A DNA stretch of 64,000 nt from Rapana venosa. Taxonomy: Eukaryota; Mollusca; Gastropoda; Neogastropoda; Muricidae. The translations under genes were made by a program, and so were the position numbers. The notes under the pieces are model-generated. The model worked only from the letters and a program-made list of their open reading frames with translations. It was not told where the DNA came from and ran no database searches. The DNA lies in the NCBI GenBank assembly GCA_028751875.1, contig CM054158.1, forward strand, positions 5,871,550 to 5,935,549, given 5' to 3'. Shown piece by piece: positions 34,663 through 45,981 of the stretch; positions within the stretch are counted from its first letter, which is position 1, and every line of letters begins with the position of its first letter.

Positions 34663-35058
34663 CAAAACCCTGTCTGCCTTGCAGAGAACAAGACCATCAT
34701 TAAGGCTCTCTACAGGAAAACGCCACCACCAGACAGCTACCACAGCCTCACCAGACAAGACCAGGTGACCATCTTCCGATTAAGAACAGGCCACTGCAGG
34801 CTGAACCAACATCTGCACAGGAAGATGAAAGTGGTACCCTCCCCCATGTGCTCATGTGGGGAAGCTGAGCAAGACACTCGCCACATCCTGCGGGACTGCA
34901 GGGCCTTCAGGCAGCTGAGAGAGGAAATGTGGCCAAACCCATTACCCCTAGAAGAAAAACTGTACGGGCCGATGGATGCCCTACAGTTGACTGCTACATT
35001 CCTTAGGCGAACTGGTCTCTTGGTGTAAAACAATAAGGCATCGAAAAGAAGAAGAAGA
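30867..35058 (+). mobile_element. I-like LINE copy 2
   Basis: Same insertion point in the array unit and same structure as copy 1. The 5' 3.8 kb is frameshifted exactly as copy 1; the last 0.4 kb is clean. It ends in CATCGAAAAGAAGAAGAAG, then ACTGATTTTATTTG of the unit. Confidence 0.88.
34630..35028 (+). CDS. LINE ORF2 C-terminal part (copy 2)
   Basis: 132 open codons in frame with the end of the RNase H domain (MAKIGARDEQP), followed by a conserved LRTGHCRLNQHLHRKMK segment, a CSC-x8-H-x4-C zinc-finger-like motif and the end RRTGLLV with TAA at 35026. The ATG is internal to the element's ORF and not a true start. It differs from copy 3 at a few residues (for example ILRDC versus ILQDC), which shows copies 2 and 3 are distinct lineages. 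Confidence 0.7.
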   Translation: MAKIGARDEQPQNPVCLAENKTIIKALYRKTPPPDSYHSLTRQDQVTIFRLRTGHCRLNQHLHRKMKVVPSPMCSCGEAEQDTRHILRDCRAFRQLREEMWPNPLPLEEKLYGPMDALQLTATFLRRTGLLV

Positions 35059-35090
35059 CTGATTTTATTTGATTTTTAAAAATTTTATTC

Positions 35091-35432
35091 TTTTATATTG
35101 AGGATAATGGAATAAGCGCTTATGTGCTTTTTTTTAAAAACTTCCAGTCCCCGTGTGTATGGGTTTTACACATTCTGTCATCTGTTCCCACTGGCACACA
35201 CTGGCCTACTCTTATGAAAAGCGGAACAGGATTTAATGTGTGCACAAGATATTCTGTGTGCGTTTGTACAAGAAGCCTCGGTTTATAGTCTCATCAGAAG
35301 GACTTTAGGGGAGAGTTGAGTCTCTGCACTGATGTTAACTCCAGAGGAAAATACCCCCTTGAACGGGAATCAAACCGGTTTCGTCAGATTGCGAGCGCAA
35401 TGTTCTAACCACTAGGCTATCCCGTCTCTTTA
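35091..35432 (-). mobile_element. SINE-A, array unit copy
   Basis: Clean antisense copy, tail TTATATTGAGGATAATGG, head GGCTATCCCGTCTCTTTAAA. On the minus strand: TAGCCTAGTGGTTAGAAC (A box) and a GGTTTGATTCCCG B-box variant. The anticodon-arm region cannot fold as a proper tRNA. Confidence 0.88.
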
Positions 35433-36266
35433 AAGGCATTAACTGTTAATGTAGATCCATGTTTGGCTTTTACTTACATTACTCACCACCTCTTTCAACA
35501 GTCACAACACATAAACAAATAAATGAACAAAAACCTGATGGACTTCCCCCCCCCCATCCCTACACACACACAGCAACTTACTTTTACCTCCATTTCCCTT
35601 TTTTCAAACAAAAAAACCCAACAAAAAAAATAAACAAAACCTGAAAAAAACCCCAAGCCAAAGAAAGTGTTTTTTGGTTTTGTTGTTTTTGGGTTTTTGT
35701 TTCCATCTCAAAAAGTCGGGGGGTCACCCAGAATGTGCTCTTTTGACTGGCTCTTTCCCACCTGGGAAAAACTTTTGAGGGAAAAATTTGCACACGGGAT
35801 GGGAAGTTGCCAATGGGACTTTTTTTTTCAGTACCTGTTCAAGGCACGGAAATTTCCTGACTTCAGACATTTGCCTCCTTTAAAAAAAGGAGATACGGGT
35901 TGTTTTTTTAAGAGTTTGTCCCATACTGAAGGCAATCCCCCCCAACATATCACAAAAAATAAAAACATTTTAGTGTGGGGGCCTTAGCTTTTAAACTGAC
36001 ATCAGAACAACACAGTTTTTGGCCTGGGGCCTTTGAAATGAGACAAGGTAAATGAGAAAAAAGGGAAAAACCATAAAAAAAAATCAAAACAAAAAACAAA
36101 AAACACAAAGCGGTGCTTGGGCTCAGCATTTAAATGTGAGGGGAAATAATCCTGATATGGGTCTTTAAAATTTAAAAAAAGAAAATTTTTTAATAAATTT
36201 TCCCCTTGGGTTTTTCGGTGGTGCAAAAGGCAGTGATCAAAATGTGAAGGGGCCCTTTGGGGTTTG

Positions 36267-36345
36267 GCACCGGGAAATAGCTCATTGGGAGGGGCTTAGA
36301 CTGAAGATCAAAAGGGGCCCGGGGTTAAAACCCGGGGTTCCGGCA
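36267..36345 (+). pseudogene. tRNA-Phe copy in garbled sequence
   Basis: Recognisable as TAGCTCATTGGGAGGGGC, TTAGACTGAAGATCAAAAG and GGTTCCGGCA, but G and A runs replace many positions. Its true state cannot be judged. Confidence 0.55.
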
Positions 36346-36891
36346 GGGAACAAAAAACCCCGGGGGTTTAAAAAAATTTTTTTTTCTTTTTTTTCCCTTT
36401 TTTTTGGTTGGTTTCATTATGGGGGAATATTAAAAAGGTTTTATTTTCATTTTGCTTTCAAAAAAATTTTTTAAAAAAATTTTTTACAGCAAGAAGTAGG
36501 ATATGTTGAAAAAAAATCAAGTTTTTTGCTTACCAAAAATGACAATAGGACTGACAGTGAAAAGGGTAAAAAATTCCATCTTCCTTGATGCTGAATGTGG
36601 AAGTATCTGGGGCTTTTCATACCCCCCCCCCTCGCCCCCCCCCCCCTTTTTTTAAAACAGGGAATAGAATAGCTTAATGTTTTTGGTAATTTGTGTGGTT
36701 GTGATAAACCCCTCCAAACCCAAATCCAAAAAAGGGCCCAGGTAAAATTCTAATTTAACCTTCTGAAAAAAAAAAAGGGTGTAATTTTCTTTTTATTGGA
36801 AGTTTTCATCAGTAAAACAGATACTTTGGGGGCTGCCAAAAACTTTAATAGGCTTTGGCTTTTAAACTTATTTGAATTTTTAAAATTTTTT

Positions 36892-37255
36892 CTTTAAAAT
36901 TTAGGTAAGGAATTAAGCCTTATGTGCTTTTTTTAAAATTCCATCCAAAGTGGGGTTTTGGGTTTTTTCACATTCGTCATCTGTTTTTTACGGGACACAA
37001 GGCCTAAAAATTATGAAAAGCGGAAAAAAAGATTTAATGTGTTCATAAGATGTTCTGCGTGCGTTTTTTTGCCCAAAAAGCCTCCCGGGTTTTTTTGTCT
37101 CAAAACAGAAAAAAAGGGCTTTGGGGGGGAGTTTAGTCTTTGCACTGATGTTTTAAATCCAAGGAAAATATCCCCTTTTAACGGGGAAACAAACCGGTTT
37201 CCCTCAGATTGCGAGCGCAATGTTTCCCAACCACTAGGTATCCTGTCCTTTTAAA
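36892..37255 (-). mobile_element. SINE-A copy in garbled sequence
   Basis: Antisense copy identified by GTCATCTG, TATGAAAAGCGGAA, CAGATTGCGAGCGCAATG and CCACTAGG in the right order. Base detail is unreliable. Confidence 0.65.
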
Positions 37256-38065
37256 GGGATTAACGTTAAGGGAATCCATGCTTCACTTTTTTTACATTAC
37301 TCACCACCCCTTCAACAGTCCCCAACACATAACCAAAAAAAAGGGAAAGAAAAACCATTTAGAACCCCCCCCCCTACACACAAAACTAACAACAACCCAC
37401 TTTTCCTCCATTTTGGTTTTCCCCCAAACAAAAACCAAAAAAAAGAAATAAACACACCTACAAAAAACCCGACCAAAGGAAGTGTTGTTGGGGTTGTTGT
37501 TGTTGTTTTTTGTTGTAAAGTTTCCCATCTCAACAGTCCCGGGGGGCAAACCCCGAATGTGCTCTTGGGCTGGCCCCACCCACCGGGAATCGCGTGGGGA
37601 TGGAAATTTACACTGGATTTTAAGTTTTTCCCCCCTTTTAACTGTTTTTCAGGGACCTGTCATATAGGCAGCCATACCTGACTTTAACGAATTTTTTCCC
37701 CCCTTTTTAAAAAAGGGGATGCAAATTTAAAGTTAAACTTGCCCCTGCTGAAGGCAATCCCACATACACAACATAACAACATTTTAGTGTAGGCCCTTTG
37801 GGAAAATTTCTGACATCATTTAAATTTAACAAGGGTTTTTGGGCCCGGGCCATGAAAATTAGACAATGATGGAAAAAGAACAAAAGAAAACCATAACAAA
37901 TTAAAACAAAAACAACAACACAAGCAGGTGCTTGGGCTCAGCAGTTAATGTGAGAGGAAATAATCCTGATATCGTCAGTAAATAGTTTATTAAAGGGAAA
38001 TTCTTATGACTTCCCTTGATTATGGTCAAGAAGCATGATCACATGGTCATGCTTTCCTGATTGTC

Positions 38066-38133
38066 ACCGGAAAGCCAGTGGGAGAGCGTTAGACTGAAGG
38101 ATCTAAAGGTCCCGGTCAATCCGGGTTCCGGCA
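38066..38133 (+). pseudogene. tRNA-Phe, degraded copy
   Basis: D arm shortened (AAAGCCAGTGGGAGAGC); anticodon region has an extra G (GACTGAAGGATCTAAAGG); T arm GGTCAATCCGGG has lost bases. Lies at the edge of the garbled segment. Confidence 0.65.
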
Positions 38134-38660
38134 CGGAACATAATCCGGGGGTTGAAAAATTTTTTTTCTTCTTGGTTTTCATTTTTTTTGGTTGGTTTCA
38201 TTATGGTAATGATTATAATGGTTATTTTCATTTTGCTTTCAAAGAAATTTTAAAACCTTTTACATCAAGAAGTAGGAGTAGGGTTTGTTACAACCAAGTT
38301 CTTTTGCTTACCAAAAATGACAATAGGACTGATAGTGAGAGTGAAAAATTCCATCTTCATTGATGCTGAGTGTGGAAGTTGTCATGGACTTTCCATACCC
38401 ACCTCCTCCCCCCCCCCAATTAAAAAAAAATTAGTTAATACAATAGCCTAATGTTTAGGTAATGTTGTGTGTTGTGATGAAACCTCCATCAAAGCAAAAT
38501 AGGCCTAGGTAGATTCTATTCAACTTCTGAGATAAAAACAAAAAAATTGGAGTGTTTTATGTGTTTTATTGGAAGTGTTATCAGTAGACAGATACTTGGG
38601 AACTGCTCTAATAATTTCATAGGCATTGACTTTGATTTGATTTGATTTTTTGTATTTTAT

Positions 38661-38679
38661 TCTTTTATATTGAGGATAA
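38661..38679 (-). mobile_element. SINE-A 3' tail, left part split by LINE insertion
   Basis: TCTTTTATATTGAGGATAA ends at the left target-site duplication of the LINE; the rest of this SINE resumes at 41503. Confidence 0.85.
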
Positions 38680-38694
38680 ATTGGACTAGGAGAA

Positions 38695-38952
38695 GTGAGA
38701 TGGACAGGATTTGGTGAGACATTGACTGAAGAAGGCAACAAGATCTGGTACAGTGGCCAAGAGAAACATCACCAACATGGAGTGGCATTTATTGTCAGAA
38801 AGGAAGTAATGGGGTGCATTATCAGCTGTACACCAGCTTCCAGCAGGATTATCAGTATCCGGGTGTCGGCCAAGCCCAAGAACATCACCATCATACAAAT
38901 CTATGCACCATCATCTGACCATACAGATGAAGAAGTAGAAAAAATTTTATGA
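38695..38952 (+). pseudogene. LINE endonuclease fragment
   Basis: 85 open codons containing GVAFIVRKEVMGCIISC and ITIIQIYAPSSDHTDEEVE, the central strands of an exonuclease-endonuclease-phosphatase fold endonuclease. The domain continues after a frameshift near 38950 through QGDF (about 39005) to the GSDHD motif near 39297, which carries the catalytic histidine. The N-terminal catalytic Asn and Glu motifs are missing. Confidence 0.75.
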
Positions 38953-39401
38953 AGATCTTGAAGAGACCATTAAGAAAATACCCAAGAAGGACACACATCA
39001 TCCAAGGGGATTTTTAACGCCAAAGTAGGTCCTGACCTTAAAACCAATGGGCCGGAACAGTTGGTCAGTTTGGAACTGGGGAGACCAACGCCCAGGGGAC
39101 TACGTCTGCTGGAGTTTGCCTGCACCCACAGACTTACCATTGCCAATACTCTCTATCCCCACAAGCAGTCAAGGAGGACAACCTGGCATGCGCCAAACGG
39201 CAAGCCCATAACCAAATAGATTTATCTTAACACCCAGCGCTTCAAATCCAGCATGAACAGAGCCAGAACAAGAACCTACCCTGGAGCTGACATAGGCAGC
39301 GACCACGACCTTGTCTGCTGGTATTCAAAATGAAGCTGAAGAAAAACAAACAGCCTGCAAACCCACGTATCAAATTGACGTGGACAAACTGAAAGATCCA
39401 G

Positions 39402-39659
39402 ATGCCCGAGGAGATCTTCCAAGCTAAGCTTGGCGGGCATTTTGCGGCATTAACCCTCCTAGACAATGACATCAATGACCTCACCAACAACTTCAATGAG
39501 GCAGTCCGAGAAACAGCAGAGGAGGTCCTCGGTCGTCAGAGGAATAAACACCAGCCATGGACTACCAATGACATCTTGGACCTCTGCGATACAAGAAGAG
39601 CACTGAAACCAACCAGGTCTTCCAACCCTAAAGAAAACCGGAGGCCAACAATCTCGTGA
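39402..39659 (+). pseudogene. LINE linker between endonuclease and RT
   Basis: 85 open codons starting MPEEIFQAKLGGHFAAL with DLTNNFNEAVRETAEEVLG and RQRNKHQPWTTNDILDLCD, the helical linker normally found after the endonuclease in this LINE type. The frame breaks before and after. Confidence 0.65.
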
Positions 39660-39969
39660 AGAAGTCAATGTTAAAGGCCAGAGAGAATGGATCAGTGATC
39701 AATGTGATGAGATCGAAAAAAACATGAAAGTGGGCAACAGTAAAAAGGCATACGACACCCTAAAAAAAACTCAAAACCACTTCAAACCAATCATCAGTCA
39801 TTGAAGACAGCTCCGGAAAACCTCCTCACAGAAAGCTCAGCTGCATTGAACAGGTGGTCTGAATATTGTCAAGAACTGTACAACTACCCAACAACCTGAC
39901 AAGAGCATAATAAAAAGAGAAAGCAGCAACATCAAGAGCACCCTCGCCATTACCTATACTGAGGGAAGA

Positions 39970-40906
39970 ATGGAAGAAGCCATCCGCAGCTTACCAGTAG
40001 GAAAGTCCCCAAAAGCAAAAAATATACCAGCAGAGCTGCTCAAGCAATGGTGGCGAAACAGTCTTCACATATGTTACAGCATCTTTTCAGAAGTTTTGGG
40101 GAGACAAAACAGTGGCCAACAGAATGGACAAAATCACTCATCAAAACCTGCCAAGAAGGGGAATTTACGCCAATGCCAAAACTATAGAACAATCAGCCTC
40201 TCGCCACCCCAGCAAGATCATGCCCAAAGTTATTTTGAATCGACTCAAGAAGGAGGCAGAAGAACACCTTGCAGAGGAACAAGCTGGGTTCAGGGCAGGG
40301 AGGAGCACAATCGAACAGATTTTTAACTGCCACATCATGATGGAAAAAAAAAAATCTTCAACATCAGAGAGACCTGTTCCACAACTTTTATTGACTTCAA
40401 GAAGGGTTTTGACAGAGTATGGCACGAAGGCCTGTGGGAGGTCCTCAGAATGTTTGGATTGAAGAAGGACTAGTGCAAACCATTCAAGCACTATACAACA
40501 CCGCAAGCAGTGCAGTCCTTCTGAACAATCAGGTCGGAGACTACCTTTAAAACTACAAATTGGGGTCCGACAAGGATGCCTGTTATCTCCAGTCCTGTTC
40601 AACTGTTCTTGGAAAACATTATGAGAGAGACCCTACATGACTTCCACCTACCATCCCATTGGCGGCAGACCCCTCAACAATTTACGGTTTGCCGATGACA
40701 TTGACCTCATGGGCGGAAGTAACACAGAGCTGCAAAATCTTACGACCAGACTTGAGAACAGAGCTGGAGCATATGGATGGAGGTGAGCTCGGAGAAAAGT
40801 AAAGTACTTGTGAACAGCACGAGCAACGCACTGCTAAAAATTTACATGAACGGCCCGCAAAATGGAGGAGGTAGACGCTTTTAAATACCTCGGCGCTAAC
40901 ACTCAC
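39970..40906 (+). pseudogene. LINE reverse transcriptase core, frameshifted
   Basis: RT fingers and palm spread over three frames: MEEAIRSLPVGKSPKAKN at 39970, HPSKIMPKVILNRLKKEAEE and EEQAGFRAGRST at 40210-40310, FKKGFDRVWHEGLWEVL at about 40397, QGCLLSPVLFN at about 40573, FADDIDLMGG at 40688, and MEEVDAFKYLGAN at about 40864. The active-site F-A-D-D box is present, but no single frame spans the domain. Confidence 0.75.
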
Positions 40907-41077
40907 AAAGGACGGGCGAATCGACGACAGAAATCAAAGTCAGAATAGCCATGGCAACATCTTCCATGACAAAACTCACCACCAATGGAAAAGTAAAAAA
41001 TCAGTTTCCCAACAAACTAAAGCTCTACAAAGGGCCCAATTCAGTCGATCCTGCTGTACGGAAGTGAAACCTGGACA

Positions 41078-41488
41078 TTGACTGCTGAAACAGCAAAGCG
41101 AATCCAGTCATTCGAAACAAAATGCCATAGAAAACTACGGGCATATCCGGAGAGAACGAAAGAAACCCAAAGAATTTGTCAAGGTCAAATAACACGGCTG
41201 GCAGGTCTACAGGAACCCCTTCTCACCATCGTCAAGAAGAAAAAGCTGACATGGTTTGGCCAGGGCACCCGCCACAACACTCTGCCCAAAACAATACTGC
41301 AGGGAACACTCGAAGGTGGCAGAAGGAGGGGAAGACAGAACAAGTCATGGATGGACAACATCAGAGAATGGACCAGGATGAATGACTCGGCACTACTGCG
41401 CAGAGCCGAGGACCGAGATGGATGGAGGAGGCTTACCACGGCATCGTCTTTCATGTCTCCCCCACGACCGCCAAGGTCACGGGTCTGA
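41078..41488 (+). CDS. LINE RT C-terminal domain, intact tail
   Basis: 136 open codons that follow on from LLYGSETWTLTAETAKRIQ, with SFETKCHRKLRAYPERTKE, a RRRGRQNKSWMDNIREWT block and the end PPRPPRSRV. The TGA stop at 41486-41488 is the first unit of the terminal (TGA)n run, so the element has almost no 3' UTR. The listed Met is internal to the ORF. Confidence 0.7.
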   Translation: MTAETAKRIQSFETKCHRKLRAYPERTKETQRICQGQITRLAGLQEPLLTIVKKKKLTWFGQGTRHNTLPKTILQGTLEGGRRRGRQNKSWMDNIREWTRMNDSALLRRAEDRDGWRRLTTASSFMSPPRPPRSRV

Positions 41489-41502
41489 TGATGATGATGA
41501 TG

Positions 41503-41837
41503 ATTGAGGATAATGGAATAAGCACTTATGTAATTTTTTTCACTTCCAGTCCCCGTGTGTATGCGGTTTTGTACATTCTGTCATCTGTTCCCACTGGCAC
41601 ACAATGGCCTACTCTTATGAAAAGCAGAACATGATTTAACATGTGGGCAAAATGTCCTTCGTGCGTTCGCACACGGGGCATTGGTTTATAGTCTCATTGG
41701 AGGGACTTAGGGGAGAGTGGATTCTCTGCACTGATGTTAACTCCAGAGGAAAATATCCCCTTGAACGGGAATCGAACCCGTTTCGTCAGATTGCAAGCCC
41801 AATGTTCTAAAACCCCTAGGCTACCCCCTCTCTTTTA
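41503..41837 (-). mobile_element. SINE-A, right part after LINE insertion
   Basis: Continues the SINE split at 38679, starting with the second target-site duplication copy and running to the head (GGCTACCCCCTCTCTTTTAA). B-box region reads GGGTTCGATTCCCG on the minus strand, the best match to the consensus among the copies. Confidence 0.85.
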
Positions 41838-42621
41838 AAAGGGATTTAAATTTTTAATGTGGATCCATGTTTGGGTTTTACTTACATTACTCACCACCTC
41901 TTTCAACAGACACAACACATAAACAAATAATTGATCAAAACCTGATAGACCCCCCCCCCCACACACACACACACAACTTACTTTTACCTCCAGTTCGTTT
42001 CAACAAACAAATCAAACAAAGAAATAAAAAAAACCTAACAAAACCAGAGCCAAAGAAAGTGTTGTTGGTGTTGTTGTTGGTGTTGTTGGTGTTGTTGTTG
42101 TTGTATGTTTCCCATCTCAACAGTCTGGGGGTCACCCAGAATGTGCTCTGTGACTGGCTCATCCCACCTGGGGAATCACTGTGAGATGGAAATGGCACAC
42201 GGATGGGAAGTTTGCCTGTAGGACGTTTTCATACCTGGTCAATAGGCACGATCGCTTCAATGATTTTCTCCTTTTAAGAGGAGAGTGCAGGTTGTTATGT
42301 TAGAGCTTGTCCCATGCTGAAACAATCTCAGCATACACAACAAACACATTTAGTGTAGGCCTTAGCATTAGCTGACATCATAACTGACACAGCTTTTGGC
42401 CGGGCCATGAAATGAGACATGAGTGGAAATGAACAAAAGAAAACCATAACAAATCAAACAATAAAACTACACAAAGCAGGTGCTTGGGTTCAGCAGTTAA
42501 TGTGAGGGGAAATAAACCCTGATATCGTCAGTAATGTTTTTAAAGAAAATTTTTAATGACTTCCCTGGATTCCTGAGTGCCAAGAAGGCAGTGATCACGT
42601 GGTGCTATGGCCTGAATTGTC

Positions 42622-42692
42622 ACCGGAAAGCCATTTGGGAGAGGTTAGACTGAAGATACTAAAGGTCCTGGTTTCAATCCCGGGTTCCGGCA
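42622..42692 (+). pseudogene. tRNA-Phe, degraded copy
   Basis: D arm damaged (AAAGCCATTTGGGAGAGG), an extra base in the anticodon 3' stem (AGATACTAAAGG) and shifts in the T arm. The anticodon loop still reads CTGAAGA. Confidence 0.65.
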
Positions 42693-42832
42693 AGAACATA
42701 ATCCTCCGGCCGGTTTAACAATTTTTTTTCTTGGTTTCATTTTTTGGTTGATTCATTATGGTGATGAATTATAAGGTTATTTTTCATTTTTGCTTTCAAA
42801 GAATTTTAAAACCTTTACTTGCAAAATTGGGG

Positions 42833-42913
42833 TTCACTGTTCACTGTTCACTGGTCCCGTAACCCCGCCAGGGTCGTAGGGGCGCTGCATGGTGGACGAA
42901 CGGTGGACCAGAT
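42833..42913 (-). mobile_element. Short LINE 3'-tail insertion
   Basis: Same element and position as at 25015, ending in repeated AGTGAAC on the minus strand. Contains CTGGTCC and GGACCAG near its ends as a 7-bp inverted pair. Confidence 0.65.
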
Positions 42914-43310
42914 GGAGTAGGAGTAGGGTTTGTTAAAATCAAGTTCTTTTGCTGACCAAAAATGACAATAGGACTGACAGTGAGAGTGAAAAATTCAATC
43001 TTCTTTGATGCTGAATGTGGAAGTTGTGATGGACTTTGCATACCCACCTCCTCCCCCCCCCCCCAATTTAAAAAAAAATCAGTTAATAGAATAGCCTAAT
43101 GTTTAGGTAATGTTGAGTGTTGTGATGAAACCTGCTTCACAGAGTCAAAATAGGCCTAGGTAGATTTTATTCAACTTCTGAGATTAAAAAAAAAAGGAGT
43201 GTATTATGTGTTTTATTGGAAGTTGCATTAGTAGACAGATACTTGGCAACTGCTCTAATACTTTAATAGGCATTGACTTTGATGTTATTTGATTTAAAAT
43301 TTTTTTATTC

Positions 43311-43655
43311 TTTTATATTGAGGATAATGGAATAAACGCTTATGTGCTTTTTTTTTTTTTACTTCCAGTCCCCGTGTGTATGGGTTTTACACATTCTGTC
43401 ATCTGTTCCCACTGGCACACACTGGCCTGCTCTTATGAAAAGCGGAACAGGATTTAATGTGTGCACAAGATGTTTTGCGTGCGTTTGTACAAGGAGCCTC
43501 GGTTTATAGTCTCATCAGAAGGACTTTGGGGGAGAGTTGAGTCTCTGCACTGATGTTAACTCCAGAGGAAAATATCCCCTTGAACGGGAATCAAACTCGT
43601 TTCGTCAGATTGCGAGTGCAATGTTCTAACCACTAGGCTATCCCGTCTCTTTAAA
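43311..43655 (-). mobile_element. SINE-A, array unit copy
   Basis: Clean antisense copy from TTATATTGAGGATAATGG to GGCTATCCCGTCTCTTTAAA. Belongs to a subtype with GTATGGGTTTTACACATTCT and CAAGGAGCCTCGG, shared with 46670-47013. Confidence 0.88.
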
Positions 43656-43785
43656 GGCATTAACTGTTAATGTAGATCCATGCTTCACTTTTACTTACAT
43701 TACTCACCACCTCTTTCAACAGTCACAACACATAAACAAATAAATGAACGAAAACCTGATGGAACCACCCCCCCTTCCCCGCCAC

Positions 43786-43816
43786 CACACACACACACAC
43801 ACCACACACACACACA

Positions 43817-43909
<93 letters not shown>
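43786..43909. repeat. Long (CA)n tract in an array unit
   Basis: About 120 bases of CA with a few interruptions, the longest CA tract in the array. Other units carry CA tracts of about 10-40 bases at the same position, so this one has expanded. Confidence 0.9.
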
Positions 43910-43910
<1 letters not shown>

Positions 43911-44283
43911 CAACTTACTTTTACCTCCAGTTCGTTTCAACAAACAAACCAAACAAAGAAATAAACAAACCTCACAAAACCAGTGCCAAAGAAAGTGTTG
44001 TTGGTGTTGTTGTATGTTTCCCATCTCAACAGTCTGGGGTCACCCAGAATGTGCTCTGTGACTGGCTCATCCCACCTGGGAATCACTGTGAGATGGAAAT
44101 GGCACCCTGGATGGGAAGTTTGCCTGTAGGACTGTTTTTCAGTACCTGGTCATATAGGCAGCTGTACTCTGACTTCAGATGATTTGTCTCCTTTTAAAGA
44201 GGAGAGTGCAGGTTGTTATGTTAAGAGCTTGTCCCATGCTGAAGGCAATCTCCACATATCACAACATAACACCATTTTAGTGT

Positions 44284-44313
44284 AGGTCCCTGGTTCAATC
44301 CCGGGTTCTGGCA
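44284..44313 (+). pseudogene. tRNA-Phe 3' remnant (30 nt)
   Basis: AGGTCCCTGGTTCAATCCCG and GGTTCTGGCA joined to TTTTAGTGT of the upstream unit sequence. About 250 bases including the tRNA 5' half are deleted. TAGG/AAGG microhomology at the breakpoint is visible. Confidence 0.85.
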
Positions 44314-44840
44314 CCGAACATAATCCGGCGGTTGACAATTATTTTTTCTTGGTTTTAATTTTTTTGGTTGGTTTCATTATGGTGATAATAATGATGATTA
44401 TTTTCATTTTGTGTTAAAAGACATTTAAAAAAACTTTTATTGCTGGAAGTAGGAGTGTGATTTGTTAAAATCAAGTTCTTATGATTACCAAAAATGACAA
44501 TAGGAGTGACAGTGGGAGTGAAAAATTCAATCTTCTGAATGTTGAAGTTGTCATTGACTTAGCATACCTCCCTCTCCCCCCCCCCCCCTAATCTGTAATT
44601 TTTTTTTTAATCAGCCAAGAGAATACCCTAATGTTTATGTAATGTTGTGTGTTTTTATGAAACCTCCTCCACCAAGTCAAAATAGGCCTAGGTAGATTCT
44701 ATTCAACTTCTGAGATAAAAACAAAAAAAATTGAGTGTTTTATTTGTTTTATTTGAAGTTGCACCAGTAGACAGATACTTGGGAACTGCTCTAATACTTT
44801 AATAGGCATAGACTTTGATTTGATTTGATGTTTTGATTAT

Positions 44841-45180
44841 ATTCTTTTATATTGAGGATAATGGAATAAGCACTTATGCGCTTTTTTACTTCCAGTCCCT
44901 GTGTGTATGTGGTTTTGTACATTCTGTCATCTGTTCCCACTGGCACACAATGGCCTGCTCTTATGAAAAGCGGAATAGGATTTAACATGTGCGCAAGATG
45001 TTCTGCGTGTCTTCGCACACGGGGCCATGGTTTATAGTCTAATCAGAAGGACTTTAGGGGAGAGTTGAGTCTCTGCACTGATGTTAACTGCAGAGGAAAA
45101 TATCCCCTTGAAGGGAAAAGAACCCGTGTCATCAGATTGCGAGCACAAAGTTCTAACCACTAGGATATCCTGTCTATAAA
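44841..45180 (-). mobile_element. SINE-A, array unit copy
   Basis: Clean antisense copy; head AGGATATCCTGTCTATAAAG lacks the usual TCTCTTT. The same head variant occurs at 48098-48440, consistent with the dimer repeat. Confidence 0.87.
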
Positions 45181-45981
45181 GGCATTAACTGTTAATGTAG
45201 ATCATGTTTGGGTTATACTTACATTACTCACCACCTCTGGAACAGTCACAACTCATAAAGAAATAAATGAACGAAAACATGATGGACCCCCCTCCCCCCC
45301 TACACACACACACACACAACAACTTACTTTTACCTCCAGTTCGTTTCAACAAACAAACCAAACAAAGAAATAAACAAACCTCACAAAACCAAAGCCAAAA
45401 AAAGTGTTGTTGGTGTTGTTGTTGTTGGTGTTGTTGTATGTTTCCCATCTCAACAGTCTGGGGGTCACCCAGAATGTGCTCTGTGACTGGCTCATCCCAC
45501 CTGGGAATCACTGTGATATGGAAATGGCACACTGGATGGGAAGTTTGCCTGTAGGACTGTTTTTCAGTACCTGGTCATATAGGCAGCCGTACTCTGACTT
45601 CAGATGATTTGTCTCCTTTTAAAGAGGAGAGTGCAGGTTGTTATGTTAAGAGCTTGTCCCATGCTGAAGGCAATCTCCACATATCACAACATAACAACAT
45701 TTTAGTGTAGGCCTTAGCAATTAGCTGACATCAGTAACTGACACAGCTTTTGGCCTGGGCCATGAAATGAGACAATGAGTGGAAATGAGACAAAAGAAAA
45801 CCATAACAAATCAAAACAATAACAACAACACAAAGCAGGTGCTTGGGCTCAGCAGTTAATGTGAGGGGAAATAATCCTGATATCGTCAGTAATAGTTATA
45901 AAGAAAATTCTTATGACATCCCTTGGATTCGTGAGTACAAGAAGGCAGTGATCACAGTGTGCTATGGCCTGATGATTGTCA

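Larger units (their letters stand above)
35580..38150. other. Homopolymer-inflated array sequence
   Basis: The order of unit landmarks is normal, but many bases are replaced by copies of their neighbours, giving runs such as AAAAAACCCCGGGGG where other units read AACATAATCCGGCGG. Most apparent frames here are noise. The pattern looks like a base-calling or polishing artefact rather than mutation. Confidence 0.75.
38680..41502 (+). mobile_element. Endonuclease-RT LINE with (TGA)n tail
   Basis: 2,823-bp insertion flanked by an 11-bp target-site duplication, ATTGAGGATAA, at 38669-38679 and 41503-41513. It encodes an AP-type endonuclease part and a reverse transcriptase but no RNase H. Motifs over several frames: IYAPSSD, IQGDF-NAKVG (frameshift), GSDHDLVC, EEQAGFRAGRST, FDRVWHEGL, GVRQGCLLSPVLFN, FADDIDLM (catalytic F-A-D-D), FKYLGA and RRRGRQNKSWMDNI. 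The 5' end is truncated within the endonuclease. Frameshifts make it inactive as sequenced. The clade is not certain; the short tandem 3' repeat is RTE-like. Confidence 0.92.

Noticed and set aside
35580..38150. A diverged array subfamily with unusual G and A runs
   Set aside because: Substitutions copy the neighbouring base instead of following any mutational pattern, and flanking units are normal, so an artefact is more likely than a real subfamily.
38680..41502. Retroviral or LTR element
   Set aside because: No LTRs, protease or integrase; AP endonuclease, a (TGA)n 3' tail and a simple target-site duplication identify a non-LTR element.
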